From the NCBI RefSeq assembly GCF_015351595.1, contig NZ_JADKPT010000017.1, forward strand, positions 1 to 64,000: DNA of 64,000 bases. The letters are read 5' to 3'. The position numbers were made by a program, and so were the translations under genes. This DNA is from Flavobacterium sp. LC2016-12. GTDB taxonomy: Bacteria; Bacteroidota; Bacteroidia; Flavobacteriales; Flavobacteriaceae. The notes beneath the pieces are model-generated. The model saw nothing but the letters and a program-made list of their open reading frames with translations. It searched no databases and was not told where the DNA came from. Shown here one piece after another: positions 1 to 9,302 of the stretch. Position 1 is the first letter of the stretch. Each line of letters begins with the position of its first letter.

Positions 1-655
1 CTGTAGTTATAACATCCGCAGGTTTACTTCCAACAGTCAGGTTCAATACCTGATCTGCGGTACATCCGTCATTGCTGATTCTGATTCCGTTTTGCGATGC
101 AGAATATGAAATGCCGTTTGCAGGCCATGTATAATTCTGTTCAGAACAGATTGTTTGAGTTGTGATAATATCAGCCGGTTTAGGAGCTACATTCAGATTC
201 AAAACCTGATCCGCAGTGCATCCATCATTGCTGATTCTGAGTCCATTTTGCGATGTTGTATAAGTAACATTATCAATCCATTTATAAGATTCTCCTGCAC
301 AGATTGATTTTGTTGTTATAACATCAGCTGGTTTAGGAGTTACAGTCAGATTCAAAACCAGATCTGCGGTGCATCCGTCATTGTTGATTCTAAGTCCTGT
401 CTGTGATGTAGTATATACAATTCCGTTTGCTGGCCATGTGTAAGTCTGTCCTGAACATATTGTTTGCGTTGTGATACTATCAGCCGGTTTAGGAGTTACA
501 GTCAGATTCAAAACCTGATCTGCCATACATCCGTTATTGCTAATTCTAAGTCCTGTCTGTGATGTAGTGTATACAATTCCGTTTGCCGGCCATGTGTAAT
601 TCTGACCGGAACATATTGATGATGTTGTGATTATATCATTGGCCTTTGTTATCAC
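1..655 (-). repeat. Tandem 156-bp coding repeats (52 residues each)
   Basis: The element TGATCTGCGGTACATCCGTC recurs with small changes at about 51, 207, 360 and 516, a period near 156 bp, in the same frame. At least four units are present and the array continues past the window edge. Each encodes a cysteine-containing beta-type unit (ICxGxxYxW at its start, DGC near its end). The copies differ at scattered positions, so the array is old or diversifying rather than freshly expanded. Confidence 0.9.
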
Positions 656-2818
656 GGTTATTTTTCCTGTCGCGACATTATTTCCACATTCACCAATTAT
701 AGGAATGCTGTAGTTAAAAGTACCTGATTGAGTTGGTATTCCACTAATTGTAATTAAATTCGATGCCCAAGTCGGGGTTACTCCAGAAGGTAAACCTGTT
801 GGTATCCCTATGCCTGTTGAATTTGCAGTATTGTGTGTAATAGAAACTAAGTCGGTATTGATACAGGCAGTTGGTGATGACGAGGCTGGTCCAGCATTGG
901 CGTATTCTTCTATAGTAAAAGACACAGGAAATCTTGGTGCGTTTGTTTCATCGCCAACATAATAAATAGTAGTACCTGGGGTATTTGTATTTGCTAAACC
1001 CGAGTTCGTTACTCCAACTGGATTAAAAGTTGGCCCCCAGCCAATAGGCGTACCACCAGAAGCTGATGTATACCAATAATTTAAAGGAGTCAGTAAAAAC
1101 TGACCTCCCGGTGGCGGAGTAACTGTCCAGGAATAGTCTCCAGAATAAACCCCTATATCATTATAAGCCCAAAGTGTTGAAATCAGTGTGTATTTAACTC
1201 CACTTTGTAAGTAAACGGTTAATCTCGGTTCTGTAAAACGACCGTCAAAATCATCATCTCCTATTATCCATGTACCCCCCGCATTACATTTTCCAGGTAC
1301 AAAATTACCAGAATAAATGTATGCCATGCCATCATAATCATTACTGTCGGTCATTTTAAGTACATAGATCCCAGATCGAGTGACAGAAAATTCAGTTGCT
1401 GTATAATTTCTTGAAGCATTTGTAGAGAAAGAACAGTTTGCGGTATTAACTAAAAAACCATTAACTAAATCATTAGGGATAAAAGCTTTAGGATCTGTTT
1501 GAGAATTCCAATGGCCAGAAAAGGCAGTTGTCGTTCTTGGGATGGAAGGCTCTATTACTAGCGAACCAGTACCTCCAGGACATATATCAACTCCTGTAAT
1601 TTTAATGGAATTATATATGATAGTGGCAACAGTTGATGTTTTACCGAAAGTATCATTAAAAGTGTAATTTATTTGTACAGGTCCTTCAATTGTATTATTT
1701 AAAGGAATAAATGTGACTTTTCCTGTCACTGAATCATAGGTAAGTGTTCCTTTTCCTACAACTGTGATAGAATTTTGTATACCTATTGAATCTAAGTCCA
1801 GGTCTACTGATGTTTTATCTAAAGTCGCAGGTGCGTTTATTGTTCCATTGTCATTAGCAGTTATGTCTCCAGAAGTTGCTGGCACGCCCACAATTCCTGA
1901 AAAAGAATCGGGATTTGCAATGGGTTGATATAAAGAGGAAACATTTAAATTACGTATTTCATGAAAATTGGTATATAATCCCGTTGAAGCTGTAATGGCA
2001 AATCTTAAATTGGCTGGAGCTACTGTTGTATAAGCATAATTATCAATTATTAAACTTTTAGTATTCCCGTGAGTTAGATAAACTGACACAAAAAAACCTC
2101 CTCCAGGTCGCGGTTTTAAAAGTATATCAATTTTTCTGAAGCCTGCTTTACTAGGGTCAGTGGCTGTTCTGTCATTTCCGGCTATATCAAAATAAAAAGG
2201 TGATGATTGTGTTTTTGCACCTGTTAAATAGGGATACCCTAAAGTTCCATTACCTTTACCTCTTAAAACAATAGCACTTTCCATGCTTCCTGGGCCTCCT
2301 GTTCTGCCTTCAGCATTAGATGAAAAATTACCATATTCATCAATTCCAATACCTAAATATCCATTTGTAAAACCATTTTGTCCATTGGCTTGTGCATATC
2401 CTAAAGAACCGCCAAATTCTCCCGGTAAAGGCGTAGGTGTATTTTCATCAAATAAAATAAAAGCGATTCCATCACCGCCATTTCCGCTGTGTATATAATA
2501 TTCAAATGATGCACTAATTTCTTTTGCTGAAGAAAAAGGTATTGTTGACCATAAAATTGCTTTTTGAGTTGTATTTGTATTGGTTAATCTTAGATAGCCG
2601 TTTGCATTTAAATCGTTGTACCCATCTCTTGTTCCAAAACCTCCAGTTAAAAAAGCTGAGGGGGCTCCGTCCATATGAAGTGAAGACGGAATACTGTTGT
2701 ATTTAAAACTTTCAATAAAATTTTGAGCATTTATCTTTGTGAATGGAAAAAATAAAAAGGAAAGGGAAATAAGATAATAAGAAATAAATTTCTTGAAAGT
2801 AAAATTTGGCATAGACAT
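1..2818 (-). CDS. Large secreted lectin-domain adhesin, 5' part (runs off the window)
   Basis: The reading frame stays open from an ATG at 2818 (second ATG at 2812) to the window edge, about 939 codons. Residues 1 to about 32 form a signal peptide (hydrophobic core ending in INAQ). Residues about 33-270 look like an L-type lectin domain, with the characteristic DGIAFIL strand and a GIGIDEYGNF segment. A cadherin/CshA-like segment with GTLTYDSVTGKVTF follows near residue 360. From about residue 723 the protein consists of 52-residue repeats, each with two cysteines and the signature NDGCTADQVLNLTV. Flavobacterium proteins of this build are usually type IX-secreted surface adhesins with a C-terminal sorting domain; that end lies outside the window, so export by this route is inferred. 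The carbohydrate ligand is unknown. Confidence 0.88.
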   Translation of the reverse strand, partial: MSMPNFTFKKFISYYLISLSFLFFPFTKINAQNFIESFKYNSIPSSLHMDGAPSAFLTGGFGTRDGYNDLNANGYLRLTNTNTTQKAILWSTIPFSSAKEISASFEYYIHSGNGGDGIAFILFDENTPTPLPGEFGGSLGYAQANGQNGFTNGYLGIGIDEYGNFSSNAEGRTGGPGSMESAIVLRGKGNGTLGYPYLTGAKTQSSPFYFDIAGNDRTATDPSKAGFRKIDILLKPRPGGGFFVSVYLTHGNTKSLIIDNYAYTTVAPANLRFAITASTGLYTNFHEIRNLNVSSLYQPIANPDSFSGIVGVPATSGDITANDNGTINAPATLDKTSVDLDLDSIGIQNSITVVGKGTLTYDSVTGKVTFIPLNNTIEGPVQINYTFNDTFGKTSTVATIIYNSIKITGVDICPGGTGSLVIEPSIPRTTTAFSGHWNSQTDPKAFIPNDLVNGFLVNTANCSFSTNASRNYTATEFSVTRSGIYVLKMTDSNDYDGMAYIYSGNFVPGKCNAGGTWIIGDDDFDGRFTEPRLTVYLQSGVKYTLISTLWAYNDIGVYSGDYSWTVTPPPGGQFLLTPLNYWYTSASGGTPIGWGPTFNPVGVTNSGLANTNTPGTTIYYVGDETNAPRFPVSFTIEEYANAGPASSSPTACINTDLVSITHNTANSTGIGIPTGLPSGVTPTWASNLITISGIPTQSGTFNYSIPIIGECGNNVATGKITVITKANDIITTSSICSGQNYTWPANGIVYTTSQTGLRISNNGCMADQVLNLTVTPKPADSITTQTICSGQTYTWPANGIVYTTSQTGLRINNDGCTADLVLNLTVTPKPADVITTKSICAGESYKWIDNVTYTTSQNGLRISNDGCTADQVLNLNVAPKPADIITTQTICSEQNYTWPANGISYSASQNGIRISNDGCTADQVLNLTVGSKPADVITT

Positions 2819-3167
2819 TTAATTTATTGGCAGTGAAATTTTAATTGCAACGAAAACATATTGAGTTGATCAAAATGTTAATTTGTTTATATGATAAATC
2901 TGTGAGTGGAAAGTTTTCAATTAAGAATGATTGATTCGCAAAAGTCAGCTGTAATTCAACTTTTGGGCGGACATATAAGACGAAATGATAATAGAATAAG
3001 ACAAATTTGAAGGAACCAGAAAAAGCTTTTGTTTAAAAAACAACCTCAATGTTTATTTAACAAGCATTTAGTTTTAATGGATAAAAAGCAAACTAAAAAA
3101 AATACTATCTTTACCGATTAAACGTTTATGAACTTAAGTTGCTTTTTGCAACACTACATATATAATT
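2819..3167. other. Intergenic region between divergent adhesin and ricT
   Basis: 349 bp without a convincing reading frame. It must hold the divergent promoters of the adhesin and of the ricT operon. A TATCTTTA box at about 3107-3114 is a near match to the Bacteroidota -7 element for ricT, with no clear TTTG partner. No hairpin terminator or repeat stands out. Confidence 0.4.
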
Positions 3168-4514
3168 ATGGCATGTACAAGTTGTTCAACCTCAGATGGT
3201 GGCGCACCAAAAGGTTGTAAAAATAATGGGACTTGCGGCACCGATAGCTGCAATAAATTGACGGTTTTTGATTGGCTTTCGAATATGAGCCCATCTAACG
3301 GAGAGGCAATTTTTGATTGTGTTGAGGTTCGTTTCAAAAACGGCCGCAAGGAATTTTTTAGAAATTCAGAGAAATTAATTTTAAGTATTGGTGATATTGT
3401 AGCGACTGTTGCATCGCCAGGACATGATATTGGAATTGTAACTTTGACAGGAGAATTGGTAAAAATTCAAATGAAGAAGAAGGGTGTAAACCACGAAAGC
3501 AATGAAGTTCCAAAAATTTACAGAAAAGCATCTCAAAAAGACATTGATATTTGGTCTGTAGCGCGTGATCGTGAAGAACCAATGAAAGTTCGTGCGCGTG
3601 AATTAGCAATTCAGCATAAATTGGAAATGAAAATTTCTGATATTGAATTTCAGGGAGACGGATCGAAAGCGACTTTTTATTATACCGCAAACGACAGAGT
3701 CGATTTTAGACTTTTGATTAAAGATTTTGCTAAAGAATTTAGTACAAGAGTCGAAATGAAGCAAGTTGGTTTCCGTCAGGAAGCAGCTCGTTTAGGCGGA
3801 ATTGGTTCTTGCGGACGTGAACTTTGCTGTTCAACCTGGTTGACTGATTTTAGAAGTGTCAATACATCAGCAGCACGTTATCAGCAGCTTTCTTTGAATC
3901 CTCAAAAATTAGCCGGACAATGCGGAAAATTAAAGTGTTGCTTAAATTATGAGCTTGACACTTACATGGATGCATTAAAAGATTTTCCGGATTACGACAC
4001 TAAATTAGTAACCGAAAAAGGAGATGCAATCTGTCAAAAACAAGATATCTTTAAAGGATTAATGTGGTTTGCTTACACCAATAATTTCGCAAACTGGCAC
4101 GTTTTGAAAATTGATCAGGTAAAAGAAATTATTGCTGAAAATAAACAAAAAAACAAAGTTTCTTCATTGGAAGATTTTGCTATTGAAGTGGTTTCAGAAC
4201 CTGAAAAAGACTTTAATAACGCTATGGGTCAAGAGAGTTTGACTCGTTTTGATCAGCCGAAGAAAAAGAAAAAACCAAATCGCAAACGCAAACCAAATGC
4301 TGAAGGTGAAACTGTTGCAGCTCCTACACCAAATAAACCTCAACAAGGAAATAATAATAACAATAATAATAAACCAGCTGGTGGTAATCCAAATAAATCG
4401 AATAAACCGCACAACAAGCAAAATCAGTCGAACAAGCCAAATAATTCGAATGACAATAAGCCAGCTGAGCCAAGAAAACCTATAATTATTACTAAAAATG
4501 AGAATAAAAAGTAG
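3168..4514 (+). CDS. ricT: RicT / PSP1-domain regulatory protein
   Basis: 448 residues. The centre is a PSP1 (YaaT/RicT) domain with the family's cysteine signatures, GRELCC and QCGKLKCC followed by NYE, at about residues 218-265. In Bacillus, RicT works in a complex carrying Fe-S clusters that affects RNA processing; the role in Bacteroidota is not settled. Two additions are visible: an N-terminal stretch with six cysteines in the first 28 residues and a low-complexity C-terminal tail (about 350-448) rich in Asn, Lys and Pro, probably disordered. The last 17 bases overlap gldH, so the two are translationally coupled and likely co-transcribed with the PBP gene. Confidence 0.9.
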   Translation: MACTSCSTSDGGAPKGCKNNGTCGTDSCNKLTVFDWLSNMSPSNGEAIFDCVEVRFKNGRKEFFRNSEKLILSIGDIVATVASPGHDIGIVTLTGELVKIQMKKKGVNHESNEVPKIYRKASQKDIDIWSVARDREEPMKVRARELAIQHKLEMKISDIEFQGDGSKATFYYTANDRVDFRLLIKDFAKEFSTRVEMKQVGFRQEAARLGGIGSCGRELCCSTWLTDFRSVNTSAARYQQLSLNPQKLAGQCGKLKCCLNYELDTYMDALKDFPDYDTKLVTEKGDAICQKQDIFKGLMWFAYTNNFANWHVLKIDQVKEIIAENKQKNKVSSLEDFAIEVVSEPEKDFNNAMGQESLTRFDQPKKKKKPNRKRKPNAEGETVAAPTPNKPQQGNNNNNNNKPAGGNPNKSNKPHNKQNQSNKPNNSNDNKPAEPRKPIIITKNENKK

Positions 4515-4977
4515 CGGAATTCTTCTTTTGGTAGCAATTCTTCTTTTTTCTTGTGATAAGAAAAGAGTATTTGATGAGTACAAATCTGTTGGAAGTGCCT
4601 GGCACAAAGACAGCGTTGTAACTTTTGATTTGCCCGTTTTAGATTCCACCAAAAAATACAATTTATTTGTAAATTTGAGAGACAATAACAATTATCCATT
4701 CAATAATTTGTTTTTAATTGTATCTCTTGAAATGCCAAATGGTTTTACAAAAGTTGATACGTTAGAATATCAAATGGCAAATCCTGACGGAACTTTATTA
4801 GGAAACGGTTTTACAGATATTAAAGAAAGTAAACTGTATTATAGAGAGGGCGTTAAGTTTAGAGGAAAATACAAAGTACACATCAAACAAGCGGTGAGAC
4901 AATCTGGAAAAATTCCGGGCGTTCAGGAGTTAGATGGTATTACAGACGTAGGTTTTAGAATAGAACAAAAAGATTAG
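4498..4977 (+). CDS. gldH: Gliding motility lipoprotein GldH
   Basis: 159 residues with a lipoprotein signal peptide: a hydrophobic run then the lipobox LFSC, Cys19 being the lipidated residue. The sequence after the lipobox (DKKRVFDEYKSV) and overall length match GldH, a lipoprotein required for gliding motility in F. johnsoniae and linked to the GldK-N/type IX secretion machinery. It starts inside ricT and is followed 10 bases later by the PBP1A gene, the usual order in flavobacteria. Presence of this gene is the clearest sign that the host is a glider or descends from one. Confidence 0.93.
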   Translation: MRIKSSGILLLVAILLFSCDKKRVFDEYKSVGSAWHKDSVVTFDLPVLDSTKKYNLFVNLRDNNNYPFNNLFLIVSLEMPNGFTKVDTLEYQMANPDGTLLGNGFTDIKESKLYYREGVKFRGKYKVHIKQAVRQSGKIPGVQELDGITDVGFRIEQKD

Positions 4978-4987
4978 AAAAATAGTT

Positions 4988-7294
4988 ATGGCTGCTAAAA
5001 AAAACAATCAATCAAATAGCGTTAAAGATATTAATTACTATAAAAAGAAGTTCTGGCGGGTTTTTGCTTACACTTTGCTTGGAATTTTAGCTTTCTTTTT
5101 ATTTGCCTCGTGGGGATTATTCGGTTCAATGCCTTCTTTTGAAGATTTGGAAAATCCGGATTCTAATTTGGCCACCGAAATTATCTCGTCAGATGGGGTA
5201 GTTCTTGGTAAGTACTTTAAAACCAACAGATCTCAGCTTAAATATTCTGATTTGCCAAAAAATTTGGTAGAAGCATTAGTCGCTACTGAAGATGCACGTT
5301 TTTATGAACATTCAGGAATTGACGGGCGCGGTACTTTAAGAGCTGTTTTTACTTTAGGAACCAACGGTGGAGCGAGTACATTAACGCAGCAGTTAGCAAA
5401 ACAATTGTTCCACGGAGAAGGATCCAAATTCCTTCCTTTCAGAATTGTGCAAAAAATAAAGGAATGGATTATTGCCATTCGTCTGGAAAGACAATATACT
5501 AAAAACGAAATCCTCGCAATGTATTGCAATGTTTATGATTTCGGAAATTATTCGGTTGGAGTTAGTTCTGCAGCGCAGACCTATTTTTCTAAAGAACCAA
5601 AAGATTTAACAGTGGACGAATCGGCTATTTTAGTCGGAATGTTCAAGAATTCAGGTTTGTATAATCCAGTTCGTAACCCACAAGGCGTAAAAAATCGTCG
5701 TAATGTAGTATTAGGGCAAATGGAAAAAGCCAAAATGATCACTACTGCTGAGAAGGAGAGATTACAGGCCTTACCAATTACCTTAAAATTCAAATTAGAA
5801 AGTCACCGTGAAGGAACGGCTACTTATTTCAGAGAATACCTTCGTGATTACATGAAAAAATGGGTTGCTGAAAACAAAAAGCCAGACGGATCTGATTACG
5901 ACATCTATAAAGATGGATTGAAAATCTATACCACAATCGATTCGAGAATGCAGTCTTATGCTGAAGAAGCGGTTACTGAACACATGAAAAATTTACAACA
6001 ACAATTTTTCATCGATCAGAAAGACAATAAAAATGCACCTTTCGTAAATATCACTCAGGCAGAAACAGATAAGCTTATGATGCAGGCGATGAAAAATTCT
6101 ACGCGTTGGGCTATCATGAAAGATATGGATAAAAGCGAAGATGAAATCATCGCTTCCTTCAAGGTAAAAACACAAATGCGTATTTTCACATGGAAAGGGG
6201 AACGCGATACCATTATGACACCAACGGATTCTATTCGTTATTACAAACACTTTTTGCAATCTGGTTTAATGGCAATGGAGCCTCAAACCGGAAACATCAA
6301 AGCATGGGTTGGAGGTATTAATTATAAATACTTTCAATACGATCACGTTGGGCAGGGAGCAAGACAAGTTGGTTCTACTTTTAAACCATTTGTTTATGCA
6401 ACTGCGATCGAACAATTAAATATGTCCCCTTGTGATTCAATTTTAGACGGACCATTTGTGATTCGCAAAGGGCGTCATCACGTAACAGAAGATTGGGAGC
6501 CAAGAAACTCAAACCATACCTACCGCGGGATGGTAACTTTAAAACAAGCTTTAGCCGGCTCCATCAATACCGTTTCAGCAAAATTAATTGACAGAACTGG
6601 TCCTGAAGCTGTTGTAGAATTGACACAAAAATTAGGAGTAAAAACAGAAATTCCGGTGCAGCCTTCAATTGCGTTAGGAGCTGTTGATATTACAGTTGAA
6701 GACATGGTTGCGGCTTACAGTACATTTGCAAACCAGGGAGTTTATGTAAAACCTCAGTTTTTAAGCCGAATTGAGAATAAAAGCGGAGAGGTTATTTACG
6801 AACCAATTCCGGAATCGCATGATGTTTTAAATAAAGATATTGCCTTTGCAGTAATCAAATTATTGGAGGGAGTTACTGAAACTGGTTCTGGGGCGCGTTT
6901 GCGTACAGAAGGCGGAGGAAGCGGAGACAACCGTTGGACAGGATATCCATATATGTTTAGAAACCCAATTGCGGGTAAAACAGGAACAACACAAAATCAG
7001 TCAGACGGTTGGTTTATGGGTATGGTTCCGAATTTAGTAACCGGAGTTTGGGTTGGATGTGAAGATCGTTCAGCACGTTTCAAAAGTTTAACTTATGGTC
7101 AGGGAGCTACAGCGGCATTGCCGGTTTGGGCTTATTTTATGAAACTTTGTTATAAAGATGAAGCCCTTCAGATTTCTAAATCCGAATTTGAGCGTCCGGC
7201 AAATCTTTCTATAAAAGTCGATTGTTACAGCAGACCAGCAGTTGTGAAAGATACTACTGCTACAGAACAAAATACAGACGAATTCGAATTGTAA
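4988..7294 (+). CDS. Class A penicillin-binding protein (PBP1A-type)
   Basis: 768 residues; a bifunctional peptidoglycan synthase anchored in the inner membrane. One membrane segment lies at about 24-44. The glycosyltransferase (GT51) domain shows EDARFYEHSG with the catalytic Glu at 101, and GGASTLTQQLAKQL near 127. The transpeptidase domain has the penicillin-binding motifs in order: STFK (nucleophile Ser), SIN, and KTGTT. It polymerises glycan strands and cross-links stem peptides. Third gene of the ricT-gldH operon and followed by a strong terminator. Confidence 0.95.
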   Translation: MAAKKNNQSNSVKDINYYKKKFWRVFAYTLLGILAFFLFASWGLFGSMPSFEDLENPDSNLATEIISSDGVVLGKYFKTNRSQLKYSDLPKNLVEALVATEDARFYEHSGIDGRGTLRAVFTLGTNGGASTLTQQLAKQLFHGEGSKFLPFRIVQKIKEWIIAIRLERQYTKNEILAMYCNVYDFGNYSVGVSSAAQTYFSKEPKDLTVDESAILVGMFKNSGLYNPVRNPQGVKNRRNVVLGQMEKAKMITTAEKERLQALPITLKFKLESHREGTATYFREYLRDYMKKWVAENKKPDGSDYDIYKDGLKIYTTIDSRMQSYAEEAVTEHMKNLQQQFFIDQKDNKNAPFVNITQAETDKLMMQAMKNSTRWAIMKDMDKSEDEIIASFKVKTQMRIFTWKGERDTIMTPTDSIRYYKHFLQSGLMAMEPQTGNIKAWVGGINYKYFQYDHVGQGARQVGSTFKPFVYATAIEQLNMSPCDSILDGPFVIRKGRHHVTEDWEPRNSNHTYRGMVTLKQALAGSINTVSAKLIDRTGPEAVVELTQKLGVKTEIPVQPSIALGAVDITVEDMVAAYSTFANQGVYVKPQFLSRIENKSGEVIYEPIPESHDVLNKDIAFAVIKLLEGVTETGSGARLRTEGGGSGDNRWTGYPYMFRNPIAGKTGTTQNQSDGWFMGMVPNLVTGVWVGCEDRSARFKSLTYGQGATAALPVWAYFMKLCYKDEALQISKSEFERPANLSIKVDCYSRPAVVKDTTATEQNTDEFEL

Positions 7295-7311
7295 ATTCAG
7301 TCTCTTTAAAT

Positions 7312-7371
7312 AAAAAAAATATCCTTTTGTAGCTTCTGAAATTCAGAAGAATACAAAGGGATATTTTTTTT
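7312..7371 (+). terminator. Rho-independent terminator of the ricT-gldH-PBP operon
   Basis: A long hairpin: the arm AAAAATATCCTTTTGTA pairs with TACAAAGGGATATTTTT, with an inner CTTCTGAA/TTCAGAAG stem, and ends in a run of T. It sits just after the PBP stop codon. Confidence 0.85.
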
Positions 7372-7466
7372 GGATTCAGTTGACTTTATTTTTTACGAAA
7401 TCGTTATAAATTAATCGAAAAATCTTATTTTTATCAAAAATATTACGGTAATAAAGACAGTTTGTT

Positions 7467-8168
7467 ATGATAACAAAAAAAGTAAATAATGTTCAGGAGG
7501 CGATAGAAGGAATTGAAAGCAGTATGACCATCATGTTTGGAGGCTTCGGATTATGTGGAATTCCTGAAAACACAATTGCTGCCTTAGTAAATACTACTAT
7601 TTCAGATTTAACTTGTATCTCTAATAACGCAGGTGTTGATGATTTTGGTTTAGGATTGCTTTTGCAAAAGAAACAGATCAAAAAAATGATTTCATCCTAT
7701 GTTGGTGAAAATGCAGAGTTTGAACGCCAGATGCTTTCGGGAGAATTGGAAGTTGAATTAACGCCGCAAGGAACTTTGGCAGAGCGTTGTCGTGCGGCAC
7801 AAGCCGGAATTCCAGCTTTCTTCACCCCGGCAGGTTACGGAACCGAAGTTGCAGAAGGAAAAGAAGTACGCGAATTCAACGGAAAAATGCATATCATGGA
7901 ACAAGCTTTCAAAGCTGACTTTGCGATTGTAAAAGCATGGAAAGGTGATGAAGCCGGAAATCTTATTTTTAAAGGAACCGCCAGAAACTTCAATGCGTGT
8001 ATGGCCGGAGCAGGAAAAATTACCATTGCTGAGGTGGAAGAATTAGTTCCCGTAGGGACTTTAGATCCAAATCAAATTCATATTCCAGGGATCATGGTAC
8101 AACGTATTTTCCAGGGAGAAAAATTTGAAAAGAGAATTGAGCAGCGAACCGTTAGACAGAGAGCATAA
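7467..8168 (+). CDS. scoA: 3-oxoacid CoA-transferase, subunit A
   Basis: 233 residues, the usual length of the A subunit of succinyl-CoA:3-ketoacid CoA-transferase. The N-terminus carries the CoA-transferase I signature GGFGLCGIPENTI (about 26-38). Together with subunit B (9303-9956) it moves CoA between succinyl-CoA and acetoacetate or related oxoacids in the cytoplasm, a step in ketone body and branched-chain or fatty acid breakdown. The partner gene normally follows directly; here a beta-lactamase gene and two repeats separate them. Confidence 0.92.
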   Translation: MITKKVNNVQEAIEGIESSMTIMFGGFGLCGIPENTIAALVNTTISDLTCISNNAGVDDFGLGLLLQKKQIKKMISSYVGENAEFERQMLSGELEVELTPQGTLAERCRAAQAGIPAFFTPAGYGTEVAEGKEVREFNGKMHIMEQAFKADFAIVKAWKGDEAGNLIFKGTARNFNACMAGAGKITIAEVEELVPVGTLDPNQIHIPGIMVQRIFQGEKFEKRIEQRTVRQRA

Positions 8169-8261
8169 TTAGATAATTGAGATAATTAGTCAATTAGATA
8201 ATGAACTAGATTGCGTAAAGAGAAGCATTATCTAATTATCAAATTTTCTAATTGGCACATT
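8168..8261. repeat. ATTAGATAAT palindromic repeat, copy A
   Basis: Imperfect palindrome built from ATTAGATAATT on the left and ATTATCTAATTATC on the right, ending in CTAATTGGCACATT. It overlaps the scoA stop region and is closely related to copy B at 9174-9280, which ends with the same ATTGGCACATT. Together they bracket the beta-lactamase gene. Confidence 0.75.
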
Positions 8262-8289
8262 AACAAAAGGCCTTATAAAAAATAAAATA

Positions 8290-9177
8290 ATGAATCGAAT
8301 TTCTGTACTTCTAATTTCCTTTCTCTCGTTTCAGGCTTTTTCACAAACGACATTAGATCTTAGACAACAATTAAATCAGATTATTGCAACTAAGAATGCT
8401 ACAGTTGGGATTTCTATTAAAAGTATTGAAGATAAAGATACTTTGAGTATTAATGGAAATTTGAAAGCACCCATGATGAGTGTTTTTAAATTCCATATTG
8501 CTTTAACTGTTTTGAACCAGGTTGATCAAGGAAAGCTTTCATTGGATCAAAAGATCTTTATTAAGAAGAAGGATTTACACGAAAATACTTGGAGTCCAAT
8601 GAGGGAAGATTATCCGGAAGGAAATATAGATTTAACATTGGACAAATTGTTACGATATACGGTTTCACATAGTGACAATAACGGTTGTGACATATTGATC
8701 GATTTAGTTGGAGGTACAAAAGTCGTTCAGAAGTTTATAAACAAACAAGGAATTAAAGATTTCGTGATCAAGGTCAATGAAAAGCAAATGGAAAGCTGGA
8801 AAAACCTTTATGTAAATACAACAACTCCATTGGCAACAACGGAATTATTGGAGAAATTCTATAAAGGCGAAGTTCTAAAAGAAAATACAACCCAGTATTT
8901 ATATCAGATAATGGTAGAAACTTCAAGAGGACTTACCTGGATGAAAGCCGGTCTTCCGGAAGGAACAGAACTGGCACACAGAACTGGAATTTCGGGAACA
9001 AACGATAATAATTTGAGAGTTGCAATGAATGATATCGGAATTGTAAAACTTCCAAATGGAAAACATTTTATTCTTTCAGTTTATTTAAAAGAGATTACAG
9101 AAAGCCAACAAGATACAGAGAAAATAATTGCAGACATTGCAAGAACAACCTGGGATTATTTTACAAGAAAAAATTAG
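8290..9177 (+). CDS. bla: Class A (subclass A2-like) beta-lactamase
   Basis: 295 residues with a signal peptide (about 1-19). Active-site motifs are visible: SVFK (Ser64, Lys67), SDN (128-130), and a general-base candidate in VNEKQM (Glu164), the ExxM form seen in PER/CME-type enzymes of Bacteroidota. The usual K-T-G triad is R-T-G here (231-233), a conservative change that also occurs in some class A enzymes. It would hydrolyse penicillins or cephalosporins in the periplasm; the spectrum cannot be read from sequence. It lies between scoA and scoB and is bracketed by related palindromic repeats, suggesting insertion. Confidence 0.9.
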   Translation: MNRISVLLISFLSFQAFSQTTLDLRQQLNQIIATKNATVGISIKSIEDKDTLSINGNLKAPMMSVFKFHIALTVLNQVDQGKLSLDQKIFIKKKDLHENTWSPMREDYPEGNIDLTLDKLLRYTVSHSDNNGCDILIDLVGGTKVVQKFINKQGIKDFVIKVNEKQMESWKNLYVNTTTPLATTELLEKFYKGEVLKENTTQYLYQIMVETSRGLTWMKAGLPEGTELAHRTGISGTNDNNLRVAMNDIGIVKLPNGKHFILSVYLKEITESQQDTEKIIADIARTTWDYFTRKN

Positions 9178-9280
9178 ATAATTAGATAATTAGATAATTA
9201 GAAAATGTGATAATTAGATAATTATTTAGATTCCGTACAGTATGGTATTATCTAATTATCTAATTTCCAATTGGCACATT
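9174..9280. repeat. ATTAGATAAT palindromic repeat, copy B
   Basis: Starts inside the beta-lactamase stop codon with four or more ATTAGATAAT units, followed by a short spacer and the mirrored TTATCTAATTATCTAATTT, and ends in CCAATTGGCACATT. Same plan as copy A on the other side of the gene. Confidence 0.75.
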
Positions 9281-9302
9281 TAATAAAAGACACATTGAAT
9301 TT

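Noticed and set aside
1..655. Regular repeats that could suggest a CRISPR array
   Set aside because: The period of about 156 bp, the open reading frame through all units and the conserved cysteine codons show a protein-coding repeat, not spacers and repeats.
4194..4691. 165-codon minus-strand open frame
   Set aside because: It runs antisense to ricT and gldH, is dominated by Ile/Phe/Leu from the Asn-rich tail, and has no start context or neighbours; a shadow of the plus-strand genes.
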